A stretch of 64,000 bases of DNA from Nioella halotolerans (lineage in GTDB: Bacteria; Pseudomonadota; Alphaproteobacteria; Rhodobacterales; Rhodobacteraceae): assembly GCA_003428585.1 (NCBI GenBank), contig QVQC01000053.1, forward strand, positions 1 through 64,000. The letters run 5' to 3'. Numbering within the stretch: position 1 is the stretch's first letter; every line of letters starts with the position of its first letter. Below the pieces are notes generated by a model, which saw nothing but the letters and a program-made list of their open reading frames with translations, was not told the DNA's origin and searched no databases. The translations under genes were made by a program, and so were the position numbers. This document shows positions 1 to 10,936 of the stretch, piece after piece.

Positions 1-62
1 ACGTGACCGATCGTGCCGATGTTGCAATGCGGCTTGCCGCGCTCAAACTTTGCTTTTGCCAT
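1..62 (-). CDS. tuf: Elongation factor Tu, N-terminal fragment (cut by window start)
   Basis: The reverse strand from base 62 reads [16 protein letters not shown] followed by TIGHV, the diagnostic start of bacterial EF-Tu, the GTPase that brings aminoacyl-tRNA to the ribosome. Only 20 full codons are inside the window; the P-loop lies just beyond. The gene upstream is a lipoprotein rather than fusA, so this is probably not the str-operon copy; many alphaproteobacteria carry two tuf genes, and this is an inference. Identity is certain from the conserved N-terminus even though the piece is short. Confidence 0.9.
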   Translation of the reverse strand, partial: MAKAKFERGKPHCNIGTIGH

Positions 63-168
63 GCCTCGGGCGCCTCGTGCTTTGGGGGGGCCGCCGGGCC
101 CCGGTTCTACATCGCGCGCTCGTTACTCAGGCGCGGGGGAAAAATCAAGGGGTGTCGGGACCCTGCGC

Positions 169-855
169 CTAGTCCTCCGCGACCACGGCTTCGGCCTCGA
201 TGTCGGCATTGGCATCGAGTTCTGCTTCGGCGGCTGCCTCCGACAGGTCGACGGGTTGCTCGATTTCAGAGACAGTCTCGGCAAGCTCTTCCTGCGCCCG
301 TTCGGCGGCCTCCTCGTCGATCGAGAACCAGTCGGGGTTTTGCAGCATCCAAAGCTGAACACGCCGTGCCGCGTTGCGGGCCAGAACCTGCATCTGTTCC
401 TCGCGCGTTCGCGCCAGCCCCGATCCGACGAGGAAGGTTTCCGCGGCCGCGCCTTCGAAGATGGTCATCTGTTCGGATTCGTCGTGCAGCTTGGCCTGCA
501 ATTCGTCATCCCAGACATTGGCGCTGATCACGAGGATCGAGCGCGGCTGCACCACCACCGGAATGCCCGGAGGCGCCAGCGCATAGGCATCGACATGGAT
601 CGCGATGTGGTAAAGCCTGTCGCCCTCGTAGGCGCCGAAGCGGCGGTCGATTTCCGCGGTCAGCGCCTCGATCCATTCCTCGCCCGACGCCTCGCGCGAC
701 GGCGGTACCTGCTGCATGTTGTCAGCGACCACGATGTTGTAGGACAGGCGGAAATCGCCCATGTCGGGCAAGTCTTCCTCCAGCGGGTCGGTCGCGGCGC
801 AGGCCCCGAGGACCAGGACCAGCCCGAGCAGGGCAAAACGGATGAGGGTGCGCAT
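169..855 (-). CDS. Predicted lipoprotein of unknown function
   Basis: 228 residues. The start at 855 was chosen because it gives a clean lipoprotein signal: MRTLIRF, a hydrophobic stretch, then LVLGAC with the lipidated Cys at residue 19. A longer start at 945 would add 30 Arg/Gly-rich residues before the signal. The mature part is acidic; its last about 60 residues are very rich in Ala and Glu and look like a flexible tail. No enzymatic motif is seen. It lies downstream of the M48 protease on the same strand, 101 bases away, so both may act in the envelope. Family not recognised. Confidence 0.75.
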   Translation of the reverse strand: MRTLIRFALLGLVLVLGACAATDPLEEDLPDMGDFRLSYNIVVADNMQQVPPSREASGEEWIEALTAEIDRRFGAYEGDRLYHIAIHVDAYALAPPGIPVVVQPRSILVISANVWDDELQAKLHDESEQMTIFEGAAAETFLVGSGLARTREEQMQVLARNAARRVQLWMLQNPDWFSIDEEAAERAQEELAETVSEIEQPVDLSEAAAEAELDANADIEAEAVVAED

Positions 856-956
856 GGGGCTCTCCTTGCGTGGCAGCTTGCCCCGGATAACGTAGCGCGG
901 CTTGCCACGCAATCGCACGCCCGCGGCGGCGGCGCGCATCGGCAAGAAACCGTGAC

Positions 957-2093
957 CTAGCGGCAGATCGCCCGCAGCGCCTGCCAGTCCTGCGTGGAAA
1001 GCGCCGCGCGCCCCATGCCCGGGCCAGACCCGGCCGCATGCACCGCCTCGACCCGGTCCAGAAGTTCGGGATGGGTGGAGAAATGGCGCAGCACGCCTGC
1101 CTCGCCCTGACCGCTTTCCGCCTGCAAACGAAGGAAGAAGCTTGCCAACGCCCCCGGGTCAAGCCCCGCACGCTCCATCTGGCGATGCGCGAAGGCATCG
1201 GCGGCAACCTCGGCCTCGCGGCTGTAGGAGGTGCGCAGGTAGCGCTCGCCCAGCCCTGCCGCGCCCGAAGTGCCAAGGACATCGCCGAAGATCAGCCCGG
1301 CGATCCCGAACGATCCGACCATGCGCAGGCCGGACCGTGTCGCATCACGATGAACGACATGGCCAATTTCATGGGCCAGCACGGCGGCAACCTCGTCCGG
1401 GGTTTCGGCGGTGTCGATCAGCCCCCGGAAGATCGCGATATGCCCGCCCGCGAAGGCGAAGGCATTGACCATCGGATCATCCACGACCCGCACCGTGAGC
1501 GGATAGGGCAGGTCGAGCCCGACCGACAGCCGGTCGGTCATGCGCCGGATCGCCCGTTCGCCTTCGGCGCCCTTGCACTCGGTCGCGCCCAGCGCCGCGA
1601 TGGTGCGGGTCCGGGCGTCCGCGCCCAGCGCGACCTCGACCTCTGGCGGCACAAGCTGCGCGCCACGATCAGCCATCGCCGGGACCAGCAGGAAAAGGAT
1701 CGCCACGATCGCAGCCAGCGCCGCCGCGCCCAGCCCGATGATCTTCGGCCATGCGCCGCGCGCCGCGCCAAGCTGGGCGATGCGCGGACAGGCCGCCAGA
1801 ACCGCGCGCGCCGTGTCGCGGTCGCGGATGATAAGCCGCGCCGGGTCGCCTTCCTGCCGGGCCAGCACCAACGCGTCGGAAGTCGCCTGATCGGGCACGA
1901 TCCGCAGTTTCGACACGCGCCAGTAGTCCAAGACACCGGTCTGGCGGTTCTTCACTTCAAGTTCGCACTGGCGGCCCTCGCCCGTCACCCGCAGCGACAC
2001 CCGTTGCAGGGCCGGGCGCACCCCGTCGAGCATCTCGCCGTAGGCGGTGGCAAGGCGGTTTGCGAAATCGTCATGTGCGGTTCTTGTCGGCAT
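957..2093 (-). CDS. M48 family metalloprotease, membrane anchored
   Basis: 378 residues. Residues about 1-110 form an N-terminal domain of unknown role, residues 115-140 are one hydrophobic membrane segment, and the C-terminal half is a zinc peptidase with HEIGH at 241-245 (two zinc His and the catalytic Glu). A later Glu in the SREAEVAADAFA segment fits the third zinc ligand. This layout matches M48/Oma1-like envelope proteases that degrade damaged membrane proteins; the specific substrate is unknown. Its ATG shares one base with the stop of the upstream DUF898 gene (TGATG), so the two are translationally coupled and probably functionally paired. Confidence 0.88.
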   Translation of the reverse strand: MPTRTAHDDFANRLATAYGEMLDGVRPALQRVSLRVTGEGRQCELEVKNRQTGVLDYWRVSKLRIVPDQATSDALVLARQEGDPARLIIRDRDTARAVLAACPRIAQLGAARGAWPKIIGLGAAALAAIVAILFLLVPAMADRGAQLVPPEVEVALGADARTRTIAALGATECKGAEGERAIRRMTDRLSVGLDLPYPLTVRVVDDPMVNAFAFAGGHIAIFRGLIDTAETPDEVAAVLAHEIGHVVHRDATRSGLRMVGSFGIAGLIFGDVLGTSGAAGLGERYLRTSYSREAEVAADAFAHRQMERAGLDPGALASFFLRLQAESGQGEAGVLRHFSTHPELLDRVEAVHAAGSGPGMGRAALSTQDWQALRAICR

Positions 2094-3274
2094 CAGAACG
2101 CGGCCCCCACGTCAAGCGCCTCGGAAAAGCCGCCCGCGTCGCGGCCGGCGTCGCGGCTTCGCTGGCGGATACCCTGCAGCAGCGACGGCTCCCCCACCAC
2201 CAACGTTTCGGCGATGTGGCGCACAGTGGGGAACACGACGAAAACCTGCCGGAACACGCCGAAAAGAACAAAGACCGTCAGCCATGTCAGCACCGCCACG
2301 ACGGCGGCAAGGTTCGGCGGCGGGTTGAAGATCGTATCGGACGAAACCTGACCGGTGAAATAGAGCGCGCCAACCACGAGCCCGAGGATCACCGGCGAAA
2401 CGAAGCTGACAAGGACCCCGGACAAAAGGTTGCCAAGGATGTGGATGCGCAAAAGCACGCGGGTGCGCGGGGCGAGGTCGAATTCCATGCCATCGCCAAG
2501 CTCTTTCAGCCCGGCCATCGCGCGCACCGAGGCGACGCGGAAATAGACCCCGCCGAGCAACGCAAGCGGCACGGTCAGGAAAAGGTACCACGCCCATGTG
2601 CCTTCGCCACTCAGCCCGGTCTGCACCAGAACCGCGATACTGCCCCAGAGTCCTAGGAAGAAGGGCAACGCAAGGGGGTATAGGGTCAGCCCGCTGCCAA
2701 GCTGGATGAAACGCGCATTGCCATACCAACTGCGGTCGGTGAGGTACTTTTCCAGCTGGAAGGTTTTGAGCGGCCAGAACAGGCCAAGGCTGACCACCGT
2801 CAGCAGCCAGTACATGCAGGCCCGCCACGCATAGCCCCATGCGCCCGGGTCCATGCCGAACCGGATGCCGAGCCACGTGCTGCGCGACAGGACATAGCGC
2901 CGCGCGCGATACCGCGCGAGGAAGATGATCGGTAAAAGCGCAACCGGCGCGGCGCCCACGGCATACGTCATCAGATCAGGCACGCCCGCCGACAGGCGGA
3001 TGGCGACGAACATCACGGCGAGGTTGACAAGGGTCAGGTACGCCGCCAGCACCAGCACCGCGACAAGAAAGCCCATCAGTTTCTCATGCGGCGTGCCGGT
3101 GTATTCCAGCGCCACGCCGCCGGGGCGCACCGCCGACCAGTACCAGCGCCGCAGCCGGGTGGTCTGCCAGAACCGGTATAGCCCCAGCGTCAGGACGGTC
3201 AGGACCCCCGTCCTCAGGGCCAACGAAAACAGATCGCCCCGGTCGCCTGCAAAATCCGTTTTCAGGTCACTCAT
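2093..3274 (-). CDS. DUF898 (YjgN-like) integral membrane protein
   Basis: 393 residues with about eight hydrophobic helices. The repeated pattern LYRFWQTTRLRRWYWSAVRP near residue 32-51, and later LFWPLKTFQLEKYLTDRSWYGN, are the hallmark of DUF898/YjgN proteins, where short W/R/Y-rich amphipathic segments alternate with membrane pairs. Function in the family is unknown. The stop overlaps the start of the M48 protease by one base, an arrangement that suggests the protease and membrane protein work together. The 8-base gap to parC suggests co-transcription from further upstream. Confidence 0.85.
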   Translation of the reverse strand: MSDLKTDFAGDRGDLFSLALRTGVLTVLTLGLYRFWQTTRLRRWYWSAVRPGGVALEYTGTPHEKLMGFLVAVLVLAAYLTLVNLAVMFVAIRLSAGVPDLMTYAVGAAPVALLPIIFLARYRARRYVLSRSTWLGIRFGMDPGAWGYAWRACMYWLLTVVSLGLFWPLKTFQLEKYLTDRSWYGNARFIQLGSGLTLYPLALPFFLGLWGSIAVLVQTGLSGEGTWAWYLFLTVPLALLGGVYFRVASVRAMAGLKELGDGMEFDLAPRTRVLLRIHILGNLLSGVLVSFVSPVILGLVVGALYFTGQVSSDTIFNPPPNLAAVVAVLTWLTVFVLFGVFRQVFVVFPTVRHIAETLVVGEPSLLQGIRQRSRDAGRDAGGFSEALDVGAAF

Positions 3275-3282
3275 TCACACCA

Positions 3283-5571
<2,289 letters not shown>

Positions 5572-5774
5572 GGTCTGCTCATTCATTTTGGGGGCCGTGA
5601 TACGCCAAACCCCAAGGGCTGGTAAAGCGGGATGTGCAGCGCCTCTTCCGCGCCTTTTGGTTCCTGTCACCCAAAGACGCCCCGCGCAGGTGAAAGAGGC
5701 GCCCGCGTGCTTGCACCGAGGACGCCTTGCCCCTACCCCTTGGCCAAGCCCCCTGCCCCGAGGATATCGCGCCC
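5572..5774. promoter_or_regulatory. Divergent intergenic region between parC and the SDR gene
   Basis: About 200 bases separating two outward-facing starts, so promoters for both directions must lie here. No convincing -35/-10 pair stands out by eye. A GAGGATATC at 5759-5767 is the likely ribosome-binding site region of the SDR gene. Confidence 0.3.
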
Positions 5775-6605
5775 ATGACCCGTAGCATCCTGATCACCGG
5801 CTGTTCGTCCGGCATCGGCCACCATTGCGCCCATGCGCTGAACGATCGCGGCTGGCAGGTGCTGGCCACCTGCCGCAAGCCAGAGGACGCCGCCCGCCTG
5901 CGCGACGAGGGGCTGACCACGGGCGTACTCGACCTTGCCGACACCGCTAGCATTGCTGCCGGGCTCGACTGGGCGCTCGACCAGACCGGCGGTACGCTCG
6001 ACGCGCTGTTCAACAACGGCGCCTTCGGCCTGCCCGGCGCGGTGGAGGACCTGCCCACCGACGGCCTGCGCGAGATCTTCGAGACAAACCTGTTCGGCGG
6101 CCACGAACTGACCCGCCGCGTCATCCCGGTGATGCGGGCCCAGGGACATGGCCGGATCGTGCAGAACAGCTCCGTCCTCGGGTTCGTCACTTACAAGTGG
6201 CGCGGCGCCTATGTCGCCACCAAACACGCGCTGGAAGGGCTGACCGACACGCTGCGGCTGGAACTGCGCGGCACTGGCCTTCACGTCATCCTGATCGAAC
6301 CCGGACCCGTCACCTCGAAGATCCGCGAAAACTCCCGGCCGCATTTCGAACGCTGGATCGACTGGGAACGCTCTGCCCATGCCGACCTCTACCGCGACAC
6401 GCTGCTGAAACGGCTCTACGGCGACAAGGACAAGCCCGACCCTTTCGAACTGCCACCCGAGGCCGTGGCAAAGGCGCTCATTCGGGCGCTCGAGGCTGGT
6501 CGCCCCCGACCGCGATACTATGTTACGGTGCCGACACACTTCATGGGGCTGATGCGCCGGCTTCTGCCGTCCAGAGCCCTCGACTGGCTCATCACCAAGG
6601 GCTGA
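5775..6605 (+). CDS. Short-chain dehydrogenase/reductase (SDR) family oxidoreductase
   Basis: 276 residues from the ATG at 5775, which places the nucleotide-binding motif at the usual distance from the N-terminus. TGCSSGIG (8-15) is the classical Rossmann TGxxxGxG, NNGA (80-83) the NNAG-like strand, Ser133 and Tyr146-x3-Lys150 (YVATK) the catalytic set. The length and the DTLRLEL / PGPV segments fit classical SDRs close to the retinol- or 17-beta-hydroxysteroid-dehydrogenase-like group. Substrate cannot be read from sequence. It is followed 17 bases later by a HIG1 gene and then a cobalamin adenosyltransferase, probably one transcript, but the three have no obvious shared pathway. Confidence 0.88.
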   Translation: MTRSILITGCSSGIGHHCAHALNDRGWQVLATCRKPEDAARLRDEGLTTGVLDLADTASIAAGLDWALDQTGGTLDALFNNGAFGLPGAVEDLPTDGLREIFETNLFGGHELTRRVIPVMRAQGHGRIVQNSSVLGFVTYKWRGAYVATKHALEGLTDTLRLELRGTGLHVILIEPGPVTSKIRENSRPHFERWIDWERSAHADLYRDTLLKRLYGDKDKPDPFELPPEAVAKALIRALEAGRPRPRYYVTVPTHFMGLMRRLLPSRALDWLITKG

Positions 6606-6622
6606 GCCCGGAAAGGAGCATC

Positions 6623-6826
6623 ATGCTCGACATACTCTTCGTTCTCGCGCTGATCGCGACGGTCGGCACCGCCATCATCCTGCTCTTCGGGATCGGCACC
6701 TTCACCCGCGGCGGCGATTTCAACAAGCGCAACGGCAACAAGCTGATGCGCTGGCGCCTTGCCGCGCAATTCGTGGCGGTGATCTTTATCGCCGCCTTCG
6801 TCTTCGTGCGCGGGAACGGGGGCTAA
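6623..6826 (+). CDS. HIG1 domain (twin transmembrane) protein
   Basis: 67 residues, preceded by a good AAAGGAG site 5 bases before the ATG. Two hydrophobic helices (about 3-25 and 45-63) flank a short polar loop containing GGDFNKRNGNKLMRWRLAAQ, which matches the Hig1 signature in which Arg residues and a Gln follow a conserved LMR core. Mitochondrial relatives assist cytochrome oxidase; the bacterial role is not established. It sits between the SDR gene and the adenosyltransferase with only 3 bases to the latter. Confidence 0.8.
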   Translation: MLDILFVLALIATVGTAIILLFGIGTFTRGGDFNKRNGNKLMRWRLAAQFVAVIFIAAFVFVRGNGG

Positions 6827-6829
6827 GCC

Positions 6830-7402
6830 ATGGTCGTTCTGAACAGGATTTACACCCGCGGCGGCGATGCCGGGCAGACCGCGCTCGGCGACGGCAGCCG
6901 CGTCGACAAGCATTCGGCCCGCGTGACGGCCTACGGCACCGTGGACGAGTTGAACGCCACGCTCGGCATGGCGCGACTGTATCTGGAGGGCGAGATCGAC
7001 CGCCAGCTTGCCACCATCCAGAACGACCTCTTCGACCTCGGCGCCGACCTCTGCCGCCCCGACATGGACAAGGATGGCGAGGCCGAGTACCCGCCCCTTC
7101 GCGTCGCCCCATCGCAGGTGGACCGGCTGGAGGCCGAGATTGACGCGATGAACGACCGGCTGGAACCCTTGCGCAGTTTCATCCTGCCCGGCGGATCGCC
7201 CGCCGCCGCGCATCTGCACCTGTGCCGCACCGTGGCCCGCCGGGCCGAACGCCTGACGGTTGAGCTGTCCAAGCTGGAACCGCTGAACCCCGCGGCGGTG
7301 AAATACCTCAACCGCCTGTCGGACTGGTTCTTCGTCGCCGCACGTGTCTGCAATGATGACGGCCGCGCCGATGTCTTGTGGGTGCCGGGGGCGAGCCGGT
7401 AA
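6830..7402 (+). CDS. Cob(I)alamin adenosyltransferase, PduO type
   Basis: 190 residues. The N-terminal RIYTRGGDAGQTAL binds ATP phosphates in PduO-type enzymes; GTVDELNA and the C-terminal run RRAERLTVEL plus LNRLSDWFFVAAR complete the family signature. The enzyme transfers the 5-deoxyadenosyl group from ATP to cob(I)alamin to make coenzyme B12. Adenosylcobalamin is needed by the mutases of the ethylmalonyl-CoA route, whose other enzymes occur in this window (mcd, mcl1), so the gene fits that metabolism. It follows the HIG1 gene by 3 bases and ends head to head with the GyrI-like gene with no spacer. Confidence 0.93.
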   Translation: MVVLNRIYTRGGDAGQTALGDGSRVDKHSARVTAYGTVDELNATLGMARLYLEGEIDRQLATIQNDLFDLGADLCRPDMDKDGEAEYPPLRVAPSQVDRLEAEIDAMNDRLEPLRSFILPGGSPAAAHLHLCRTVARRAERLTVELSKLEPLNPAAVKYLNRLSDWFFVAARVCNDDGRADVLWVPGASR

Positions 7403-7897
7403 TCAGTTCGGGCGGTCGTTCACCGGCACCCAGATCTCGAACACCATGCCATTCGGGCCGTTTCGCGGATCCTCCGGGTAGCGCTCGAAAATGGCGCCGC
7501 GTCGCTGCCTGTAGGGCGAGGCGGGTAACCATTCGGCGATCATCCAGTCGTATTGCACCTGCACGTCGTCCAGCGTGCCGAAATCGCGCAACACGGCGTA
7601 ATCGCCCTGAGGCAGCTTGGCGAGGCTGGTGCCGCGCGGCAATTCCTCGGGGACCGGATCGACCTCGACCGTGACGCCATAGGTGAACGACCCCACCCCG
7701 TCCGCGTCCATCGAGACGCCGAACATCGCGCCGGGGACGTAATTGGGGATCACGACCGGCGCATCGAAGAAGCTGCGCCACAGGTCGGGCAGTTCATCCA
7801 GCGTGGCCATCGAATAGCTGCGCAGAAAACCAAGCGTATGGGTTTCGGGCATGCTGCGGATTTCCGGGGCGCGATGCTCCATCGTGACCGCGCCCAT
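7403..7897 (-). CDS. GyrI-like / effector-binding domain protein
   Basis: 164 residues. The pattern of an N-terminal RSYSMATLDELPDLW, a central GVSMDADGVGSFTYGV and a C-terminal GMVFEIWVPV is the small-molecule-binding fold shared by GyrI (SbmC) and the ligand domain of some AraC-type regulators. No DNA-binding helix-turn-helix precedes it, so it is a stand-alone ligand-binding protein. The ATG at 7897 overlaps the stop of a 26-codon reading frame (TGATG), see that entry; an internal ATG at 7882 is an alternative. Ligand unknown. Confidence 0.75.
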   Translation of the reverse strand: MGAVTMEHRAPEIRSMPETHTLGFLRSYSMATLDELPDLWRSFFDAPVVIPNYVPGAMFGVSMDADGVGSFTYGVTVEVDPVPEELPRGTSLAKLPQGDYAVLRDFGTLDDVQVQYDWMIAEWLPASPYRQRRGAIFERYPEDPRNGPNGMVFEIWVPVNDRPN

Positions 7898-7977
7898 CAG
7901 CCCCGGCCGCGCGCCAGACCGCGCCGCCTTGATCCTGCGACGGGCAGTCCGTCACCGATTCCCGAACGTTTTGCCAT
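7897..7977 (-). CDS. Possible 26-residue leader peptide upstream of the GyrI-like gene
   Basis: A short frame starting ATG at 7977, with a strong GGAGGA ribosome-binding site 9 bases before it, reads MAKRSGIGDGLPVAGS and ends in an Arg/Gly-rich tail. Its TGA overlaps the ATG of the GyrI-like gene by one base. The strong start site belongs to this small frame and not to the larger gene, suggesting translational coupling. It could equally be the true N-terminus displaced by a frameshift. Low confidence because it is so short. Confidence 0.35.
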   Translation of the reverse strand: MAKRSGIGDGLPVAGSRRRGLARGRG

Positions 7978-8073
7978 TTTGGATTGTCCTCCTGCTGGTT
8001 GAATATCCCTAGCATATCATGGGTGCCATCGTCGCCTATCGGACGCTTGCCACAAGAATTGGGAAAAAACGCG

Positions 8074-8106
8074 GCGTCGATTTGGCCAAACGCGTCGATT
8101 TTGGCC
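8074..8106. repeat. Direct repeat in the etfBA upstream region
   Basis: GCGTCGATTTGGCC at 8074-8087 recurs with one extra T at 8092-8106, starts 18 bases apart. It lies about 90-125 bases before the etfB start in a region holding no gene, so it may be a pair of operator half-sites. A TTGACA at 8121-8126 follows but lacks a clear -10 at the usual spacing. Confidence 0.4.
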
Positions 8107-8197
8107 TGTCATCACGCTATTTGACACGGTAACAACCTCTGGATCACAGGATTTTCCCGGGGCGCGCCCCCGGGGGCATAACAGGAGAGACGTGAAA

Positions 8198-8956
8198 ATG
8201 AAGGTTCTTGTGCCTGTCAAGCGCGTGATCGACTACAACGTGAAGGTCCGCGTGAAGGCGGACGGGTCCGGTGTCGATCTGGCGAACGTGAAAATGTCGA
8301 TGAACCCGTTCGACGAGATTGCCGTCGAAGAGGCGATCCGCCTGAAGGAGGCCGGCAAGGCCGAAGAGGTGGTTGCCGTCTCGATCGGGGTGAAACAGGC
8401 GCAGGAAACCCTGCGCACGGCACTGGCCATGGGCGCCGACCGTGCCATACTGGTCGTTGCCGCGGATGACGTGCACACCGATATCGAACCGCTTGCCGTC
8501 GCCAAGATCCTCGCCAAGATCGTCGAGGAGGAGGCGCCGGGGCTCGTGCTCTGCGGCAAGCAGGCGATCGACAACGACATGAACGCCACGGGGCAGATGC
8601 TTTCCGCGCTTCTGGGCTGGTCGCAGGCCACCTTCGCCTCGGCCATCGACATCGAGGGCGACGCCGCCAAGGTCACCCGCGAGGTGGATGGCGGGTTGCA
8701 GACGATTTCCGTGAAGATGCCGGCCATCGTCACCGTCGATTTGCGCCTGAACGAGCCGCGCTACGCCTCGCTTCCCAACATCATGAAGGCGAAGAAGAAG
8801 CCGCTGGATGAAAAGACCGCCGCCGATTACGGCGTCGATGTCACCCCGCGGCTGGAGGTTCTCTCCACCGCCGAGCCCGAGGCGCGCAAGGCGGGCGAAA
8901 TCGTCGGCTCGGTGGACGAGCTTGTATCGAAACTCAAGGAAGCGGGGGCTGTGTGA
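8198..8956 (+). CDS. etfB: Electron transfer flavoprotein subunit beta
   Basis: 252 residues. EtfB, with EtfA, carries electrons from acyl-CoA dehydrogenases to ETF-ubiquinone oxidoreductase and the quinone pool. The sequence starts [17 protein letters not shown], has [12 protein letters not shown], the CGKQAIDND segment and [24 protein letters not shown], which is the ETF-beta signature near the C-terminus. ATG 8198 is preferred over GTG 8192 because it gives the standard family N-terminus; AGGAG lies at 8183-8187. The TGA overlaps the etfA ATG by one base. Partners in this window are Mcd and the acyl-CoA dehydrogenase at 48120. Confidence 0.97.
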   Translation: MKVLVPVKRVIDYNVKVRVKADGSGVDLANVKMSMNPFDEIAVEEAIRLKEAGKAEEVVAVSIGVKQAQETLRTALAMGADRAILVVAADDVHTDIEPLAVAKILAKIVEEEAPGLVLCGKQAIDNDMNATGQMLSALLGWSQATFASAIDIEGDAAKVTREVDGGLQTISVKMPAIVTVDLRLNEPRYASLPNIMKAKKKPLDEKTAADYGVDVTPRLEVLSTAEPEARKAGEIVGSVDELVSKLKEAGAV

Positions 8957-9885
8957 TGGCTGTTCTTCTTCTTGCCGAAGTCACCGATGGCAACCTGGCG
9001 ATGGACGCGACCGCGAAGGCCGTGACCGCCGCCGCGAAACTGGGCGAGGTGACCGCGCTTTGCGCCGGCGCCTCCGCCGCTGCCGCGGGCGAGGCCGCCG
9101 CGAAGATCGCCGGCGTCGCCAAGGTGCTGGTGGTCGAGGATGCCACGCTCGGCCATCGCCTGGCCGAACCCACCGCGGCGCTGATCGTGTCGCTGGCCGC
9201 CGATTATGACCATATCGTCGCCCCCGCCACCACCGACGCCAAGAACGTGTTGCCGCGTGTGGCCGCGCTTCTGGACGTGATGGTGATCTCGGATGCGTCT
9301 GGCGTCATCGATGCCGATACGTATCAACGCCCGATCTACGCCGGCAACGCGGTGCAGACGGTGAAATCCTCGGATGCGAAGAAGGTCGTCTCCTTCCGCA
9401 CGTCCACTTTCGACGCGGCCGGCGAGCAGGCCCCGGCGCACATCGAGACCGTTTCCGCCGCCGCCGACCCCGGCCTGTCGGACTGGGTCGAGGACAAGGT
9501 GGCCGAAAGCGACCGGCCGGAACTGACCTCCGCCGGTGTCGTGGTCTCGGGCGGGCGCGGTGTCGGCTCCGAAGACGATTTCGCCCTGATCGAGAAACTG
9601 GCCGATGCCCTTGGCGCCGCGGTCGGCGCATCCCGCGCGGCGGTCGATTCGGGCTACGCGCCGAATGACTGGCAGGTCGGGCAGACCGGCAAGGTCGTGG
9701 CCCCCGACCTCTACGTCGCGGTCGGCATCTCGGGCGCGATCCAGCACCTTGCCGGCATGAAGGACAGCAAGATCATCGTCGCCATCAACAAGGACGAGGA
9801 GGCCCCGATCTTCCAGGTCGCCGATTACGGCCTCGTCGCCGACCTGTTCGACGCGGTGCCGGAACTGACCGGGAAACTCGGCTAA
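8956..9885 (+). CDS. etfA: Electron transfer flavoprotein subunit alpha
   Basis: 309 residues, the FAD-carrying subunit of ETF. The C-terminal FAD domain is clear: [52 protein letters not shown] and [10 protein letters not shown]. Coupled to etfB by a TGATG overlap, giving equimolar synthesis of the heterodimer. A strong hairpin follows 19 bases after the stop. It receives electrons from acyl-CoA dehydrogenases including methylsuccinyl-CoA dehydrogenase. Confidence 0.97.
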   Translation: MAVLLLAEVTDGNLAMDATAKAVTAAAKLGEVTALCAGASAAAAGEAAAKIAGVAKVLVVEDATLGHRLAEPTAALIVSLAADYDHIVAPATTDAKNVLPRVAALLDVMVISDASGVIDADTYQRPIYAGNAVQTVKSSDAKKVVSFRTSTFDAAGEQAPAHIETVSAAADPGLSDWVEDKVAESDRPELTSAGVVVSGGRGVGSEDDFALIEKLADALGAAVGASRAAVDSGYAPNDWQVGQTGKVVAPDLYVAVGISGAIQHLAGMKDSKIIVAINKDEEAPIFQVADYGLVADLFDAVPELTGKLG

Positions 9886-9904
9886 GCTTCCTGCCATGGC
9901 ACAT

Positions 9905-9933
9905 CGAAGGCCCGCCCAACCGGCGGGCCTTCG
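9905..9933. terminator. Bidirectional terminator hairpin between etfA and DUF6473 gene
   Basis: A perfect 12-bp stem (9905-9916 with 9922-9933) around a 5-base loop CAACC. It abuts the stop codon of the convergent minus-strand gene at 9934, so one hairpin can serve both transcripts. No long T-run follows on either side. Confidence 0.75.
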
Positions 9934-10755
9934 TCACTCCAACACCCCCGCCAGCATCGTCGCCACCCGGTCGTGTTCCTCCGGACCCGGCACAAGCCGC
10001 GCCGCCGCCTCCTCCCCGTTGCCAAAGAACAACCCGCGCGACGCGGGACTGCGTCTGTCGCGGGGTTGCAGGCAGATGCTGACGCTGGCGCAGAGCGGGT
10101 CCAGTTCCTGCAGCATGTCCTCGGTCACGAAAAGCGGGTCGGCGCCCGGCCCGTCCTCCACGGAGGTCTCGTCCGAGGGCGCCCGGCGCGACAGCCACAC
10201 CAGATGCACCGGCGCGGCGATCCCCTCCAGCAGGCGGATCATGCGCGCGCGCCATGCCGCGCGAAGCTCCTCCACCACGATGGCAAAGCGATCCGCCGAC
10301 TGCTCATGCAGCCGGTGCAGCATGTGCCGGGTGAAGTGGAACTCGGTGAAATCCACGCGCCGGTAGATCGTGCGCAGCATGGTCGAGGCCTTCACGAAGC
10401 GATCGTTGCGGCGCGGATGCACGGTGAAAAACCGGTTCGACAGGTTGGCCGCGCCCGGTACCTGCAACACCACCGCCCCGGCCGTGGCGATCACCGCGCG
10501 AATGGCCGGATCGTGCAGCATCAGGTCGACGCCCGCATTCACCGCGCCCATGTTCACCACCGGCCGCCCCAACCGTTTTTCCAGCAGGGCCGGGAACGGC
10601 TCAGGCGCGAACTTGCCGAAGGTCTCCGTCCCGCCAAGGCACAGCACATGGCCCGGCGCGATGTCGGCCCTCGGGCCGCGGAAGGTCATCGGCGACCCGT
10701 CATAGCGGCACGGCTGGTAGTCAAGCGGCCCATGGCCCTTGTTCTGGAAGCTCAT
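9934..10755 (-). CDS. DUF6473 family protein
   Basis: 273 residues from ATG 10755, which has GGAG 8 bases upstream. The start [21 protein letters not shown], the [22 protein letters not shown] strand-loop and the later [13 protein letters not shown] segment match a conserved Rhodobacterales protein family called DUF6473. GGTETFGKF looks like a loop between strand and helix of an alpha/beta fold resembling SGNH-type hydrolases, but no catalytic set can be assigned. Function unknown. The gene diverges from 3-hydroxybutyryl-CoA dehydrogenase across about 180 bases. Confidence 0.8.
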   Translation of the reverse strand: MSFQNKGHGPLDYQPCRYDGSPMTFRGPRADIAPGHVLCLGGTETFGKFAPEPFPALLEKRLGRPVVNMGAVNAGVDLMLHDPAIRAVIATAGAVVLQVPGAANLSNRFFTVHPRRNDRFVKASTMLRTIYRRVDFTEFHFTRHMLHRLHEQSADRFAIVVEELRAAWRARMIRLLEGIAAPVHLVWLSRRAPSDETSVEDGPGADPLFVTEDMLQELDPLCASVSICLQPRDRRSPASRGLFFGNGEEAAARLVPGPEEHDRVATMLAGVLE

Positions 10756-10936
10756 TGTCTTGCTCCACCCATTGTTTCGACTCACCCGTACCCAAGGTGC
10801 GCCGCCGCCGTTTCCAAATGGCTAAACGGACAAGTTGTGGTGTTTTTTCGCACAATACGCAGCACCCTTTGCGCTTGTGCGCCCCGGTGCCGGTTGCCTA
10901 TGGTGCCCGCAAATCAGAGGCCCGAAGGAGCGGAAC

